Shown here in pieces: positions 1 through 6,761 of a DNA stretch of 6,917 nucleotides (position 1 is the first letter of the stretch; each line of letters opens with the position of its first letter). The notes under the pieces are model-generated. The model did no database searches and had not been told where the DNA came from. It saw only the letters and a program-made list of their open reading frames with translations. This DNA is from Candidatus Babelota bacterium (lineage in GTDB: Bacteria; JAGOBX01), in the NCBI GenBank assembly GCA_017999075.1, contig JAGOBX010000189.1:1-6917 (forward strand), in the 5' to 3' direction. Made by a program: the position numbers and the translations under genes.

Positions 1-231
1 GATTTCCATCAAATCCATATCGTTGTTTTCATTTTTTTCTTGGAAACTTACCGTAAATATTTTTGTATATGTCGCCTTTTTAATTTTAAAAATTACCTTA
101 ATTCTATCGCTCTTTCTTACTTTTTCGCGAAACGGATAAATTTCTATCGTAATTTTTTTTTGATTACTTATTTGATTGTTAGAACTCTCAATCAAAAAAT
201 TATTTCTTACTTTTAATTTTTCTTCAACCAT
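1..231 (-). CDS. Hypothetical protein, N-terminal 77 residues (runs off left edge)
   Basis: A reading frame opens at the ATG at 231-229 and stays open for 77 codons to position 1, so the gene is partial. An in-frame TGA lies two codons upstream (237-235), so this ATG is the earliest possible start in the frame. It begins MVEEKLKVRNNF and continues as a Lys/Ile/Asn-rich stretch with alternating hydrophobic residues (KITIEIYPF, RIKVIFKIKK, KIFTVSF) that looks beta-strand rich. No signal peptide, membrane segment or known motif is seen. No Shine-Dalgarno sequence precedes it, unlike the two genes upstream. It follows the polymerase gene on the same strand after 115 bp and could be the next gene of the same operon. 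I do not recognise the family. The main support is an uninterrupted frame and collinearity in very AT-rich DNA, where chance stops are frequent. Confidence 0.6.
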   Translation of the reverse strand, partial: MVEEKLKVRNNFLIESSNNQISNQKKITIEIYPFREKVRKSDRIKVIFKIKKATYTKIFTVSFQEKNENNDMDLMEI

Positions 232-253
232 TTTTCAATTTTTAAAATCCATA

Positions 254-282
254 ATAAAAATTTTCTTGACTTTTTACGTCAA
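254..282 (-). promoter_or_regulatory. Weak promoter-like pair before the left-edge gene
   Basis: Read on the minus strand, TTGACG (282-277) is followed after 17 nt by TTTTAT (259-254), about 22 nt before the ATG at 231. The -35 box is close to the sigma-70 consensus, but the -10 box matches only 4 of 6 positions. The TTGACG is also part of a repeat copy, so its resemblance to a -35 box may be incidental. Confidence 0.18.
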
Positions 283-350
283 TTTTTAACAGCAAAACTT
301 TGACTTTTTTTGTCAATTTCCACTTCAAAAAATTTGCGTTTTTTTGTCAA
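265..350. repeat. Three 18-bp repeats at exact 34-bp spacing, two of them palindromic
   Basis: Copies on the plus strand are 265-282 (cttgactttttacgtcaa), 299-316 (tttgactttttttgtcaa) and 333-350 (tttgcgtttttttgtcaa). Start-to-start spacing is 34 bp both times, close to three helical turns. The first two contain a perfect inverted repeat ttgac-N7-gtcaa around a T-rich centre. The third has the asymmetric form found inside the polymerase gene, and it contains that gene's TGA stop (349-347). The group lies between the polymerase stop and the next gene, where a same-face array of protein-binding sites such as operators or replication iterons would be plausible. This is seen in the sequence; the function is inference. 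A decayed 3' end of the polymerase tail is the alternative. Confidence 0.7.
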
Positions 351-3223
351 TGTTTAACATCAAATCTTTCATCAAATTTTTTGAAAAACAATTCTTTTTC
401 AATTATTTTTCTACCCTCATCTCGACAATCATATTTATAACAATCATATATTGCTTGGCTGTAATAGTTTCTTATTTTTACATTTTTCCCTGCGACATCC
501 TCAATAATTTCATCATAAATAATCTCATAAAATTTAAAAAATTCTTCCAATTCAGCATCTTCAATATCTTCATTTTTGATTTCAATTTTTAGGATATTAT
601 TTTCATCTTGAACACCACACACATCGTTTTTTTCTTGCGCTTTACTGTCAAACTCAACAGCTAAAATTTGCGTTTTTTTGTCAACATTCTCCGAAATAAT
701 TTCTTGCGTTTTTTTGTCAAATTCAGTATCAGTAATTTGCGTTTCTATATGGGTTTCTTCTACAATATTTATTCCAACTTTATCCGAATATTCCATATTT
801 TTTTTATCACAATTTTCAATACTGTGGATTTTTTCTTTTTCATCACTTTGCGTTTTTTTGTCAATTTCAACATCTGCATCTTGCGTTTTTTTATCAATTA
901 TTTTTACTAAAACATTGCGCAAATCTGTGATTTTTCCGCTAAATTCTTCACTTTCATTAATTTTATTTTCTTCATTTTCAATAATTGAATTTTCAATGTT
1001 TTCAAGTTTTTCAAGATTTTCGATTGAATTATTTTGAACGGAAATTACCTGAGTATCCGCATCATACGGCACGAGGTTACCGTCTTTATCAAACACAGAC
1101 TTCGCGCCTTTTGTCCATCGCCGCATCAACGCATACTCGGTTTTGATACGGACATCTGGGCAAACAATACCCATTGACTCAATCATTATTTTGCTAATGT
1201 TTTCCGCCTCAAATTTATGGTTGCAATTTTCAATAGGCAGCTCTACAATCACTTCGTCGTGGATAAAAGCAACACCCCTATAACCTCGCTTTATCAAATT
1301 ATATAACGCTATCTTCGCGCCATCCGCGGCCAGTCCCTGGAACTGTGTGTTTTTAGAATCACAATACCCAACACGCGCGCGAACTCTTCCGGTCAGGGTT
1401 ATTGCCGGCGCGATATCATCTATGATTGCTCGTAATAATTCAGAGCTTCCTGATTGGGTATAAATATTTCCGGTAAACTCGTTTTTGCGCTCAAAAACCA
1501 TTTCATTAAGCAATCCCCAAGCCCAATTTTTTTCAGCGTCTGTATATTTCCTTTCGTATTGTTTAGTGTGCGTATTTCCTGCCACAATCCCCATGAATGC
1601 AGCGCAGGCGTATGTGTTATTCCGCCCAGTTTCTTCATTGTAGGAAGAAAAATCATACCTTTTTTCAAGCTTTTCGCATGATAAAAACTCAGCCATTTCT
1701 GGGAATGTATCAAGCCAGATGCGTTTTAACTCTCCGCATCGTTCGAGAGTCAACCCAAGCCCGGAGATTATGCGAAACGTTTCCGAACCCATACCGCCTG
1801 GAAAGCCAAAATTGCATGCTTTTGCTGTTTTTCGTTCATCATCGGTTATTTCCGATATTGTTTTCTGATAAATCTTTGATGCAAACCAGCGGTGCAAATC
1901 ATCATCATTGTTTATCAAATCACGCATTACAGATTTGCCATAAATTATAAAGCATACTTGCGCAAGCGCAACCAGCTCAAGTTGTCTGTAATCAACGGCC
2001 AAAAAATAATAACCATCGGCAGGCACAAAGCAGCCGCGGATATTTCCCTTTGTAGGTAAATTTTGTAAATTTGGATTTGAACAAGATGCACGCCCCGTAA
2101 CTTTAAGAAGGTCGTAATATGCGTAAATTTTTTCAGCATGGAATTTAGAAAGGAAAGTAGACAGATTTTTTTCGCATTTTTTATAGCCAACATACGCCTT
2201 AACAAAAGGTATATTAATATAAGGCTTTAAATCATCAGCGCATTGAGTTATTTTATTTGTTTTATCTGTTACCGGCAGTTTAATATTATATTCATTTTGT
2301 ATAGAATTCATTATATCATTATATTTTACAGTGCAGCCTTTTTGCCCCGGCTCAAACCCTGATTTTTTTAATTCACACAGATATTGCATATATTGCTGCT
2401 TGATTTCTGCTTCTGTTTTAATTACATGTCGAATATCCACACATATTCCGCGTGTCATTATGTTTCCCAATGCGACATCACCCATTAACTGAATAGTATG
2501 CGTAAGCGGCCCGAAGTTTGTTGGCAATTTATATTCACTGATAATTTCAGTGCTCTCTTTCAGTAAGCGCTCTGTTGTTAGGTATGTCGCTATAGCGTCT
2601 TTTACTGCATAATCAATATAAACAGTAGGAATGTCATTATAGCGGACTGTTTTATCAGGATTCAAGTATTGCTCGAAATTCGTTCTTACCTCGTTGCCGC
2701 AGGCATCCATGGTGTCCTTGGTCAATTCAATTCCAAGAATATCTTGGCTTAAGATATCGAGCCGATACTTATGCGGCACGATACCTTTTTGGGCAATACC
2801 AATTAGCCGGTATAATATGCCCGGATCAATTATTTTACCACTTTCAATCTGGGCGCTGAAATCATAACCTGTCAGCTTGGACAACACGGCTATATCAAAT
2901 TTAGCGTTCTGCATATAAATCGTTGAATCACGGTGAGCTTCCAGGAATTCCAGGGCATACTTCCTTGTCAACAAATACGCGGCATTTCCATTAAACACAG
3001 TGCCAATAACAAACTCAGGAACATAACCATCACGGACACTCTCAGTTTCGGTATCGATGGCAAAGACTGGTCCAATATATCCGGGCTGTGTTTGGGCAGG
3101 CACTTCTGCGTTTAGCCATGGCTTCCAAACAGTTACAGGATACGCTTTACCATCAAACAGGACACTTATATCATTGCTTTTCTTATTACTGTCCTTATTA
3201 AAATGCGGCTTATTCGAAGTCAT
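347..3223 (-). CDS. Family A DNA polymerase with 3'-5' exonuclease and a long repeat-bearing C-terminal tail
   Basis: Template-directed DNA synthesis with proofreading, probably the replicative polymerase of the element. The start is the ATG at 3223-3221: GGAGGT (3236-3231) stands 7 nt before it, whereas the upstream in-frame ATG at 3238 includes part of that SD. This gives 958 residues. Exonuclease: ExoI DTE (D57, E59), ExoII NAKFD (D110), ExoIII YAVKD (Y205, D209), all intact. Polymerase: TGRASCSNPNLQNLP near 376-390; motif A DYRQLE (D411, E416); motif B RKTAKACNFGFPGG (K468, F472), with Gly where E. coli Pol I has Tyr766; FQGLAADGAK near 628-637; motif C HDE (655-657). No 5'-3' exonuclease domain. 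The catalytic part ends near residue 720. A tail of about 220 residues rich in D/E/K/N/I follows, with repeated DKKTQ and a probably helical last 80 residues. The tail DNA is visibly more AT-rich than the catalytic part, so it may be a later addition. The start overlaps the primase gene by 14 nt. The family is certain; the role of the tail is unknown. Confidence 0.96.
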   Translation of the reverse strand: MTSNKPHFNKDSNKKSNDISVLFDGKAYPVTVWKPWLNAEVPAQTQPGYIGPVFAIDTETESVRDGYVPEFVIGTVFNGNAAYLLTRKYALEFLEAHRDSTIYMQNAKFDIAVLSKLTGYDFSAQIESGKIIDPGILYRLIGIAQKGIVPHKYRLDILSQDILGIELTKDTMDACGNEVRTNFEQYLNPDKTVRYNDIPTVYIDYAVKDAIATYLTTERLLKESTEIISEYKLPTNFGPLTHTIQLMGDVALGNIMTRGICVDIRHVIKTEAEIKQQYMQYLCELKKSGFEPGQKGCTVKYNDIMNSIQNEYNIKLPVTDKTNKITQCADDLKPYINIPFVKAYVGYKKCEKNLSTFLSKFHAEKIYAYYDLLKVTGRASCSNPNLQNLPTKGNIRGCFVPADGYYFLAVDYRQLELVALAQVCFIIYGKSVMRDLINNDDDLHRWFASKIYQKTISEITDDERKTAKACNFGFPGGMGSETFRIISGLGLTLERCGELKRIWLDTFPEMAEFLSCEKLEKRYDFSSYNEETGRNNTYACAAFMGIVAGNTHTKQYERKYTDAEKNWAWGLLNEMVFERKNEFTGNIYTQSGSSELLRAIIDDIAPAITLTGRVRARVGYCDSKNTQFQGLAADGAKIALYNLIKRGYRGVAFIHDEVIVELPIENCNHKFEAENISKIMIESMGIVCPDVRIKTEYALMRRWTKGAKSVFDKDGNLVPYDADTQVISVQNNSIENLEKLENIENSIIENEENKINESEEFSGKITDLRNVLVKIIDKKTQDADVEIDKKTQSDEKEKIHSIENCDKKNMEYSDKVGINIVEETHIETQITDTEFDKKTQEIISENVDKKTQILAVEFDSKAQEKNDVCGVQDENNILKIEIKNEDIEDAELEEFFKFYEIIYDEIIEDVAGKNVKIRNYYSQAIYDCYKYDCRDEGRKIIEKELFFKKFDERFDVKH
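634..897. repeat. In-frame 18-bp repeats in the polymerase tail encoding xDKKTQ
   Basis: Near-identical copies on the plus strand start at 667, 703, 847 and 880 (consensus [tc]ttgcgtttttttgtcaa; the last has atcaa). Diverged copies start at 634 (cttgcgctttactgtcaa), 736 (only the ttgcgttt half) and 793 (ccatattttttttatcac). Spacings are 33, 36 and 33 bp (634-667-703-736) and 33 bp (847-880). All are multiples of three, so every copy is read in the same frame: DKKTQ four times, DSKAQ, ETQ and DKKNM. A very weak further copy may start at about 913. The unit is the same as in the intergenic 265-350 group. Codon choice within DKKTQ is identical in every strong copy, which points to recent duplication or to DNA-level selection rather than peptide-only selection. 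Confidence 0.8.
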
Positions 3224-6200
3224 AATTATTACCTCCATTAGCTACCGGCGCTTCTTCCGGCAAACCCTCAGAATTTCCCTTATCTACCGCAACTACCGAA
3301 TCGCTTTCCTTACCTATAATTTCTGGTATGAAATTTTTTAAAAGATTTTTTTGTTCAGAAAAATCTGGGTCTGTTTTTGATTCGGTAGTTGCGGTAGTTT
3401 CTGTGGCGCTGTGTTTTATGTGGGTTTCAGTGCCCGCAACTACTACCGAACTATGTTTTTTTGCTTCCTGAGATTCGGAAATCGGGCTGATTTCTTCAAT
3501 TTTCGCCGGTAAAACAGGTGTTATATCGGTTTTATCAGGTATGATTATAGGTGCCGCTGTTTCCATAAATGCCCATTCGAATCCATTATGTGTTTTGTTT
3601 TCCCGATTTTTAAGCATAAAAAAACGCCCGCCCTCGCCCGTTCCGGAACCTGTGCTTATGGAAGTTTCTTCGTAGCGGCGGAAAATATTCCCTATGTATA
3701 TAGCTTTCCCGTGGTTGCGTTTATTCATTAGGTCAGGCAGTAGTTGCTTGGATTCCGCGAGAATCGCCCAATCCTTGGGCTCCTTAAATTCGTTCGGATT
3801 ACCAAGAGCCAACTCAAGCAAGTCTTGAAGTTCCGCGTTCATTTCATTTTCTGATTCCTCCATATTCGAAAGAAACTTATCATAGCCGCTGCACATAAGA
3901 ATTCCCCCTATAGTCTCTGCCCATATATTACAGCGATGATTAACATCATTACGGATCGGCATACCTTGTTGTTTGAAAATTTCTATCATTCCGCGCAGTT
4001 CGGCGATAATATCTGTTCTGTGTTTAGTAATAAAACCATCAATATCTTTTGTTGCCCCGAACTTCCTTTTGCGTGGATTCCCTCCGTAATATAAATTAAC
4101 AGGAATCGTACGTGTGATTAAATCTCGGCAGAGTTGTGCATCATTCATCGTATATAAAAACAAACAGTTGTTTAATTTCTCAAAAAATTTGCTAAACCCT
4201 AATATTCGTGTGCTTATACGCGGTAGAGTCATACACTTTTCAAGAAATGGTGAGCTGATTACTCGAACGCGCTTACTTGTTTTTGCATTGTCAACAATAA
4301 TTGTCCGGAAACCTTTTATTAAATTAGACCCTATCCGTTTTTCGAATTCGACCTCGTCTTCTATATAATTGACAGCGTCTGCCTTAGCATTTTCTGTTAT
4401 TGTATATGAGATAAATGCTAATTGGCTTTTACCTATTCCCGGTTGATTCCCGTTAAACACAACACCGGGGCGTGTGCCTATAAAATGATTTGGGAGTTGT
4501 GTGTCAATAAGGTGTCCAATATAATTATGTTTGTCCGCTTCACATTTCCAGCAAAAGTCTTTCAGCAGCGTTTCAAGATATACTTTCTCATACGAAATTC
4601 TATCGTCTGAGCCAAGCACATAAATTTTTTCTGCGGAATTATATCCCTTTTTTACAAGCGTAAAACTGGAAGAATAAACCGGCTCATTTGATATTGTTTC
4701 TATTTGGTGGTAGTTTTCTTTTATTTCAGGAGATTCTATGTACGCTTGCGTTTTATCAAGTGGTAAGATTTTAGCTTCGCTATTTAATTCTTTGCCGACT
4801 TTTTTTATCTCGATATACTCAAAACAACTTTGGAATAAAGAACGGCATTTAGTTGCTGTATCAATAACGCGATATTTTTTATTATTTATTTGTAATAAAA
4901 AATCTCCATACGAAAATATATTTGCTTTTGATAGCAATGTTTCAGTTATCATTCGGAAGAGATCGCCCACTACTTGGGCGTGGGAAGAAAATATTATTGT
5001 TTCCTTTTCCGACAATATATTTTTATAGACAACATTTAAATTTTGTAAAATTTTCGGTTGAATATCTTTATCTATGATATATTTGAATAAATTTAGCAGA
5101 GAATATGTCTTCGGCTTATTCCCGCAGCCTTTCCAACAAGTTCCAATAAAATCTTTTAATTCGTGAGATTGTGTCGTAGCGGGTTCATTGTGATATGCGC
5201 AAGAAGCTGTCTTGATCTTAACATTGCCAAATATATTTTTATAGTAATTATAATACGGCTCGATTCGCAATGAATTTATAATTTCTTTCAGGTCTTGAAT
5301 ACTATAGCTTTTTGCCGACGATATTATCTGCTTAACAGCTAAGTTGTTATGCGGTAAGACATATCCGACAGGATATGTAAAGCCAAAGGAATCGTAAGCA
5401 TAAGGAATAAATAGCAGTGTTGATAAATCTTTATAGATATTTTTGATTTTATCTAAATCGGTAGCATTCGTATAAGATTTATTAAGTTCGATTATTAGAT
5501 TAAACCCTATTCCAAAATCACTAATTTCGCAACATGGAAATAATCCTGTTAAAAAATTAATAATTTTAGTATCGTTGATTGTAGCGGTATTAAATATATC
5601 TTTTAATACAGTAAAACATAGTTTTTCAATAGATTTTATTGTCTTACTGGCGCTATTTATTATTTGTTCACCTCCAGTAATTCCGCCATTTATAAATTTT
5701 TCATATGTGCTTGCGCCGTCCATTAATAGTGTGAAGGATTTAGGAGTTGCTGGGGGGTCGGTCGAGTTTTGAGATATATTGATTGTTGTGTCCGAATGAT
5801 TTACAGAAGTAATTTGATATAAACTTTGATTTGTAACCATACTTGTTTTAGTGTAAGCAGTTTTTAAATTATTTACATTGCTCGGTTTCTTATATCTTGG
5901 TGCATTCATTTGTCCATTTTTTAAAATAATATCGCAGTTTTTAACTTTTAATTTAAATCTTGCAACAAGAATTTCAATTTGTTCGGTTGTGTTTTTTTTA
6001 CTTTCAATGTTTTCTAAAATTTCTGATAAATTTGGTGCGGAGAATGTATTCGTGGCGGAATCAAAAATTAAAAATGAATTGTTAGTGTCAAAATCCTGCA
6101 TGCAGATTGGCACAGTTACTACATCACCATATTCGGCGACGTCGTTTATATAGTTGCATTTGGGATAAACTTGTTTCAAAAATATCAATCCTTGCTCGGA

Positions 6201-6761
6201 TAAATCATCAATTTCCTTCAAAAAACGAAAAACAACTTTTCGCAAAGATGCCGCGTTAACAGCGCTTTTAAAAAATAACCATGTTTGTATTTCGGTTTCG
6301 CTGGTTTTTAAATAAGATAAATTCAGACCAAATTTTTCGAATTGTTCGGAAACCAATTTTATTTCTTCATGCATTAATGATTGACTTTGTTGCTCACAAG
6401 AGAATTCAAGAACTGCTGCAAAGCAGTGCTTGTTATCGTTAAATAAATAAGTACCGAGCCTTTCTTTGTTTTTTAGAGCTTGTTCAATATTTTTTTCAGT
6501 TGGTGCCATATATAATTTATATACACACTCGCGACAGCTGATTTTATTGCCCACAAAATATTTACTTTTACAACAGTTTTTCCTAAATCGATTTGCGCAT
6601 TTAATAACGTTTATTTTTTTGCCTTCTTTATCAGTTATTATGGTTGTAAACATTTTTTTATCTCTAAAAAATAGTTGTTTTATCGCGTTTATATCCTCAT
6701 TTGTTTTTTCTATTTCCATTTCTTTTCCCGTTTCTTTTTTTATATCGTTTTCATTTTCCAT
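3210..6761 (-). CDS. Phage-type replication protein: degenerate TOTE-type AEP primase fused to P-loop ATPase/helicase
   Basis: A 1183-residue protein likely to prime and/or unwind DNA for the adjacent polymerase. The start is the ATG at 6761, preceded by AAGGAG at 6-nt spacing. Residues 30-250 follow the TOTE-type AEP pattern as I recall it: cysteines C55, C63/C64, C76, C79 (CANRF...CRECVYKLYMAPT), then RLGTYLF and AAVLEFS (115-121), TSETEIQTWLFF (153-164), VYPK (198-201) and VVTVPICMQ (214-222). The usual DFD and SGxGxH catalytic positions appear replaced (E119, S121, Q159). A CHC2-like zinc site follows: C521-x2-H524-x17-C542-x3-C546. Residues about 590-720 resemble the lead-in of phage D5/prim-pol helicases (GYNSAEKIYV, 707-716). 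The ATPase has Walker A NQPGIGKS (772-779), Walker B-like IIVDN (821-825), sensor-1 N873, and CRDLITRTIPVNL (878-890) with candidate arginine fingers R879 and R884; IWAETIGGIL (946-955) is typical of the family. Residues 1067-1183 are a Ser/Thr/Glu/Pro-rich tail. The ATPase assignment is firm; the AEP assignment is good but made from memory of the family; primase activity is uncertain. Confidence 0.88.
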   Translation of the reverse strand: MENENDIKKETGKEMEIEKTNEDINAIKQLFFRDKKMFTTIITDKEGKKINVIKCANRFRKNCCKSKYFVGNKISCRECVYKLYMAPTEKNIEQALKNKERLGTYLFNDNKHCFAAVLEFSCEQQSQSLMHEEIKLVSEQFEKFGLNLSYLKTSETEIQTWLFFKSAVNAASLRKVVFRFLKEIDDLSEQGLIFLKQVYPKCNYINDVAEYGDVVTVPICMQDFDTNNSFLIFDSATNTFSAPNLSEILENIESKKNTTEQIEILVARFKLKVKNCDIILKNGQMNAPRYKKPSNVNNLKTAYTKTSMVTNQSLYQITSVNHSDTTINISQNSTDPPATPKSFTLLMDGASTYEKFINGGITGGEQIINSASKTIKSIEKLCFTVLKDIFNTATINDTKIINFLTGLFPCCEISDFGIGFNLIIELNKSYTNATDLDKIKNIYKDLSTLLFIPYAYDSFGFTYPVGYVLPHNNLAVKQIISSAKSYSIQDLKEIINSLRIEPYYNYYKNIFGNVKIKTASCAYHNEPATTQSHELKDFIGTCWKGCGNKPKTYSLLNLFKYIIDKDIQPKILQNLNVVYKNILSEKETIIFSSHAQVVGDLFRMITETLLSKANIFSYGDFLLQINNKKYRVIDTATKCRSLFQSCFEYIEIKKVGKELNSEAKILPLDKTQAYIESPEIKENYHQIETISNEPVYSSSFTLVKKGYNSAEKIYVLGSDDRISYEKVYLETLLKDFCWKCEADKHNYIGHLIDTQLPNHFIGTRPGVVFNGNQPGIGKSQLAFISYTITENAKADAVNYIEDEVEFEKRIGSNLIKGFRTIIVDNAKTSKRVRVISSPFLEKCMTLPRISTRILGFSKFFEKLNNCLFLYTMNDAQLCRDLITRTIPVNLYYGGNPRKRKFGATKDIDGFITKHRTDIIAELRGMIEIFKQQGMPIRNDVNHRCNIWAETIGGILMCSGYDKFLSNMEESENEMNAELQDLLELALGNPNEFKEPKDWAILAESKQLLPDLMNKRNHGKAIYIGNIFRRYEETSISTGSGTGEGGRFFMLKNRENKTHNGFEWAFMETAAPIIIPDKTDITPVLPAKIEEISPISESQEAKKHSSVVVAGTETHIKHSATETTATTESKTDPDFSEQKNLLKNFIPEIIGKESDSVVAVDKGNSEGLPEEAPVANGGNNYDFE
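3231..3236 (-). promoter_or_regulatory. Shine-Dalgarno GGAGGT that sets the polymerase start
   Basis: GGAGGT ends 7 nt before ATG 3223 and lies within the last codons of the primase gene. It overlaps the alternative ATG at 3238, which therefore cannot use it. With the 14-nt gene overlap, this suggests translational coupling of the polymerase to the primase-helicase. Confidence 0.88.
3284..3302 (+). repeat. 19-nt repeat, copy 1 (arm of perfect inverted repeat)
   Basis: ctaccgcaactaccgaatc is the exact reverse complement of 3379-3397. It lies in the low-complexity tail of the primase-helicase gene (read as DSVVAV), about 60 nt before the polymerase ATG in transcript order. Confidence 0.85.
3379..3397 (-). 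repeat. 19-nt repeat, copy 2 (inverted arm)
   Basis: gattcggtagttgcggtag on the plus strand pairs over 19 nt with 3284-3302, leaving a 76-nt loop. On the transcribed strand it reads as TTATTES, a different peptide from the other two copies, so peptide-level selection does not explain the match. Confidence 0.85.
3435..3450 (+). repeat. Third near-copy of the 19-nt repeat
   Basis: cgcaactactaccgaa matches cgcaactaccgaa of copy 1 with one extra three-base unit (act). In the transcript it could pair with copy 2 with a 3-nt bulge and a loop of about 37 nt, competing with copy 1. It reads as SVVVA, similar to copy 1. Confidence 0.7.

Noticed and set aside
242-349. TGA readthrough or recoding extending the polymerase by 34 codons
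   Set aside because: The frame is open, but TGA is a normal stop under the standard code and the frame would contain only one of the three post-stop repeats in the DKKTQ register. No selenocysteine-type structure is evident.
311-350. TTGACA in the repeats as real -35 promoter boxes
   Set aside because: The match to -35 is good, but neither the 333-350 nor the 299-316 copy has a TATAAT-like box 16-18 nt downstream on the minus strand. Most other copies are inside a gene.
232-350. Rho-independent terminator after the polymerase gene
   Set aside because: The only inverted repeats are 5-bp AT-rich arms around a 7-nt loop, too weak for a terminator stem.
265-897. CRISPR array
   Set aside because: The repeats are 18 bp with about 15-18 bp gaps, diverged and partly inside a coding frame. 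There is no leader or cas gene.
347-1027. Sliding-clamp binding motif in the polymerase tail
   Set aside because: I looked for QLxLF/QxxLxxFF-type peptides. TQILAVEF and LEEFFKF are only superficially similar and lack the required spacing.
344-1037. Plus-strand frames of 80-119 codons opposite the polymerase tail
   Set aside because: They are Phe/Ile/Ser-rich antisense shadows of a Lys/Glu/Asn-rich coding strand, with no ribosome sites. Frames opposite the rest of the two large genes were dismissed for the same reason.
1420-2205. Two short minus-strand frames (97 and 86 codons) inside the polymerase gene
   Set aside because: They lie in another frame within the conserved catalytic region, have no SD sequence and give no recognisable protein.
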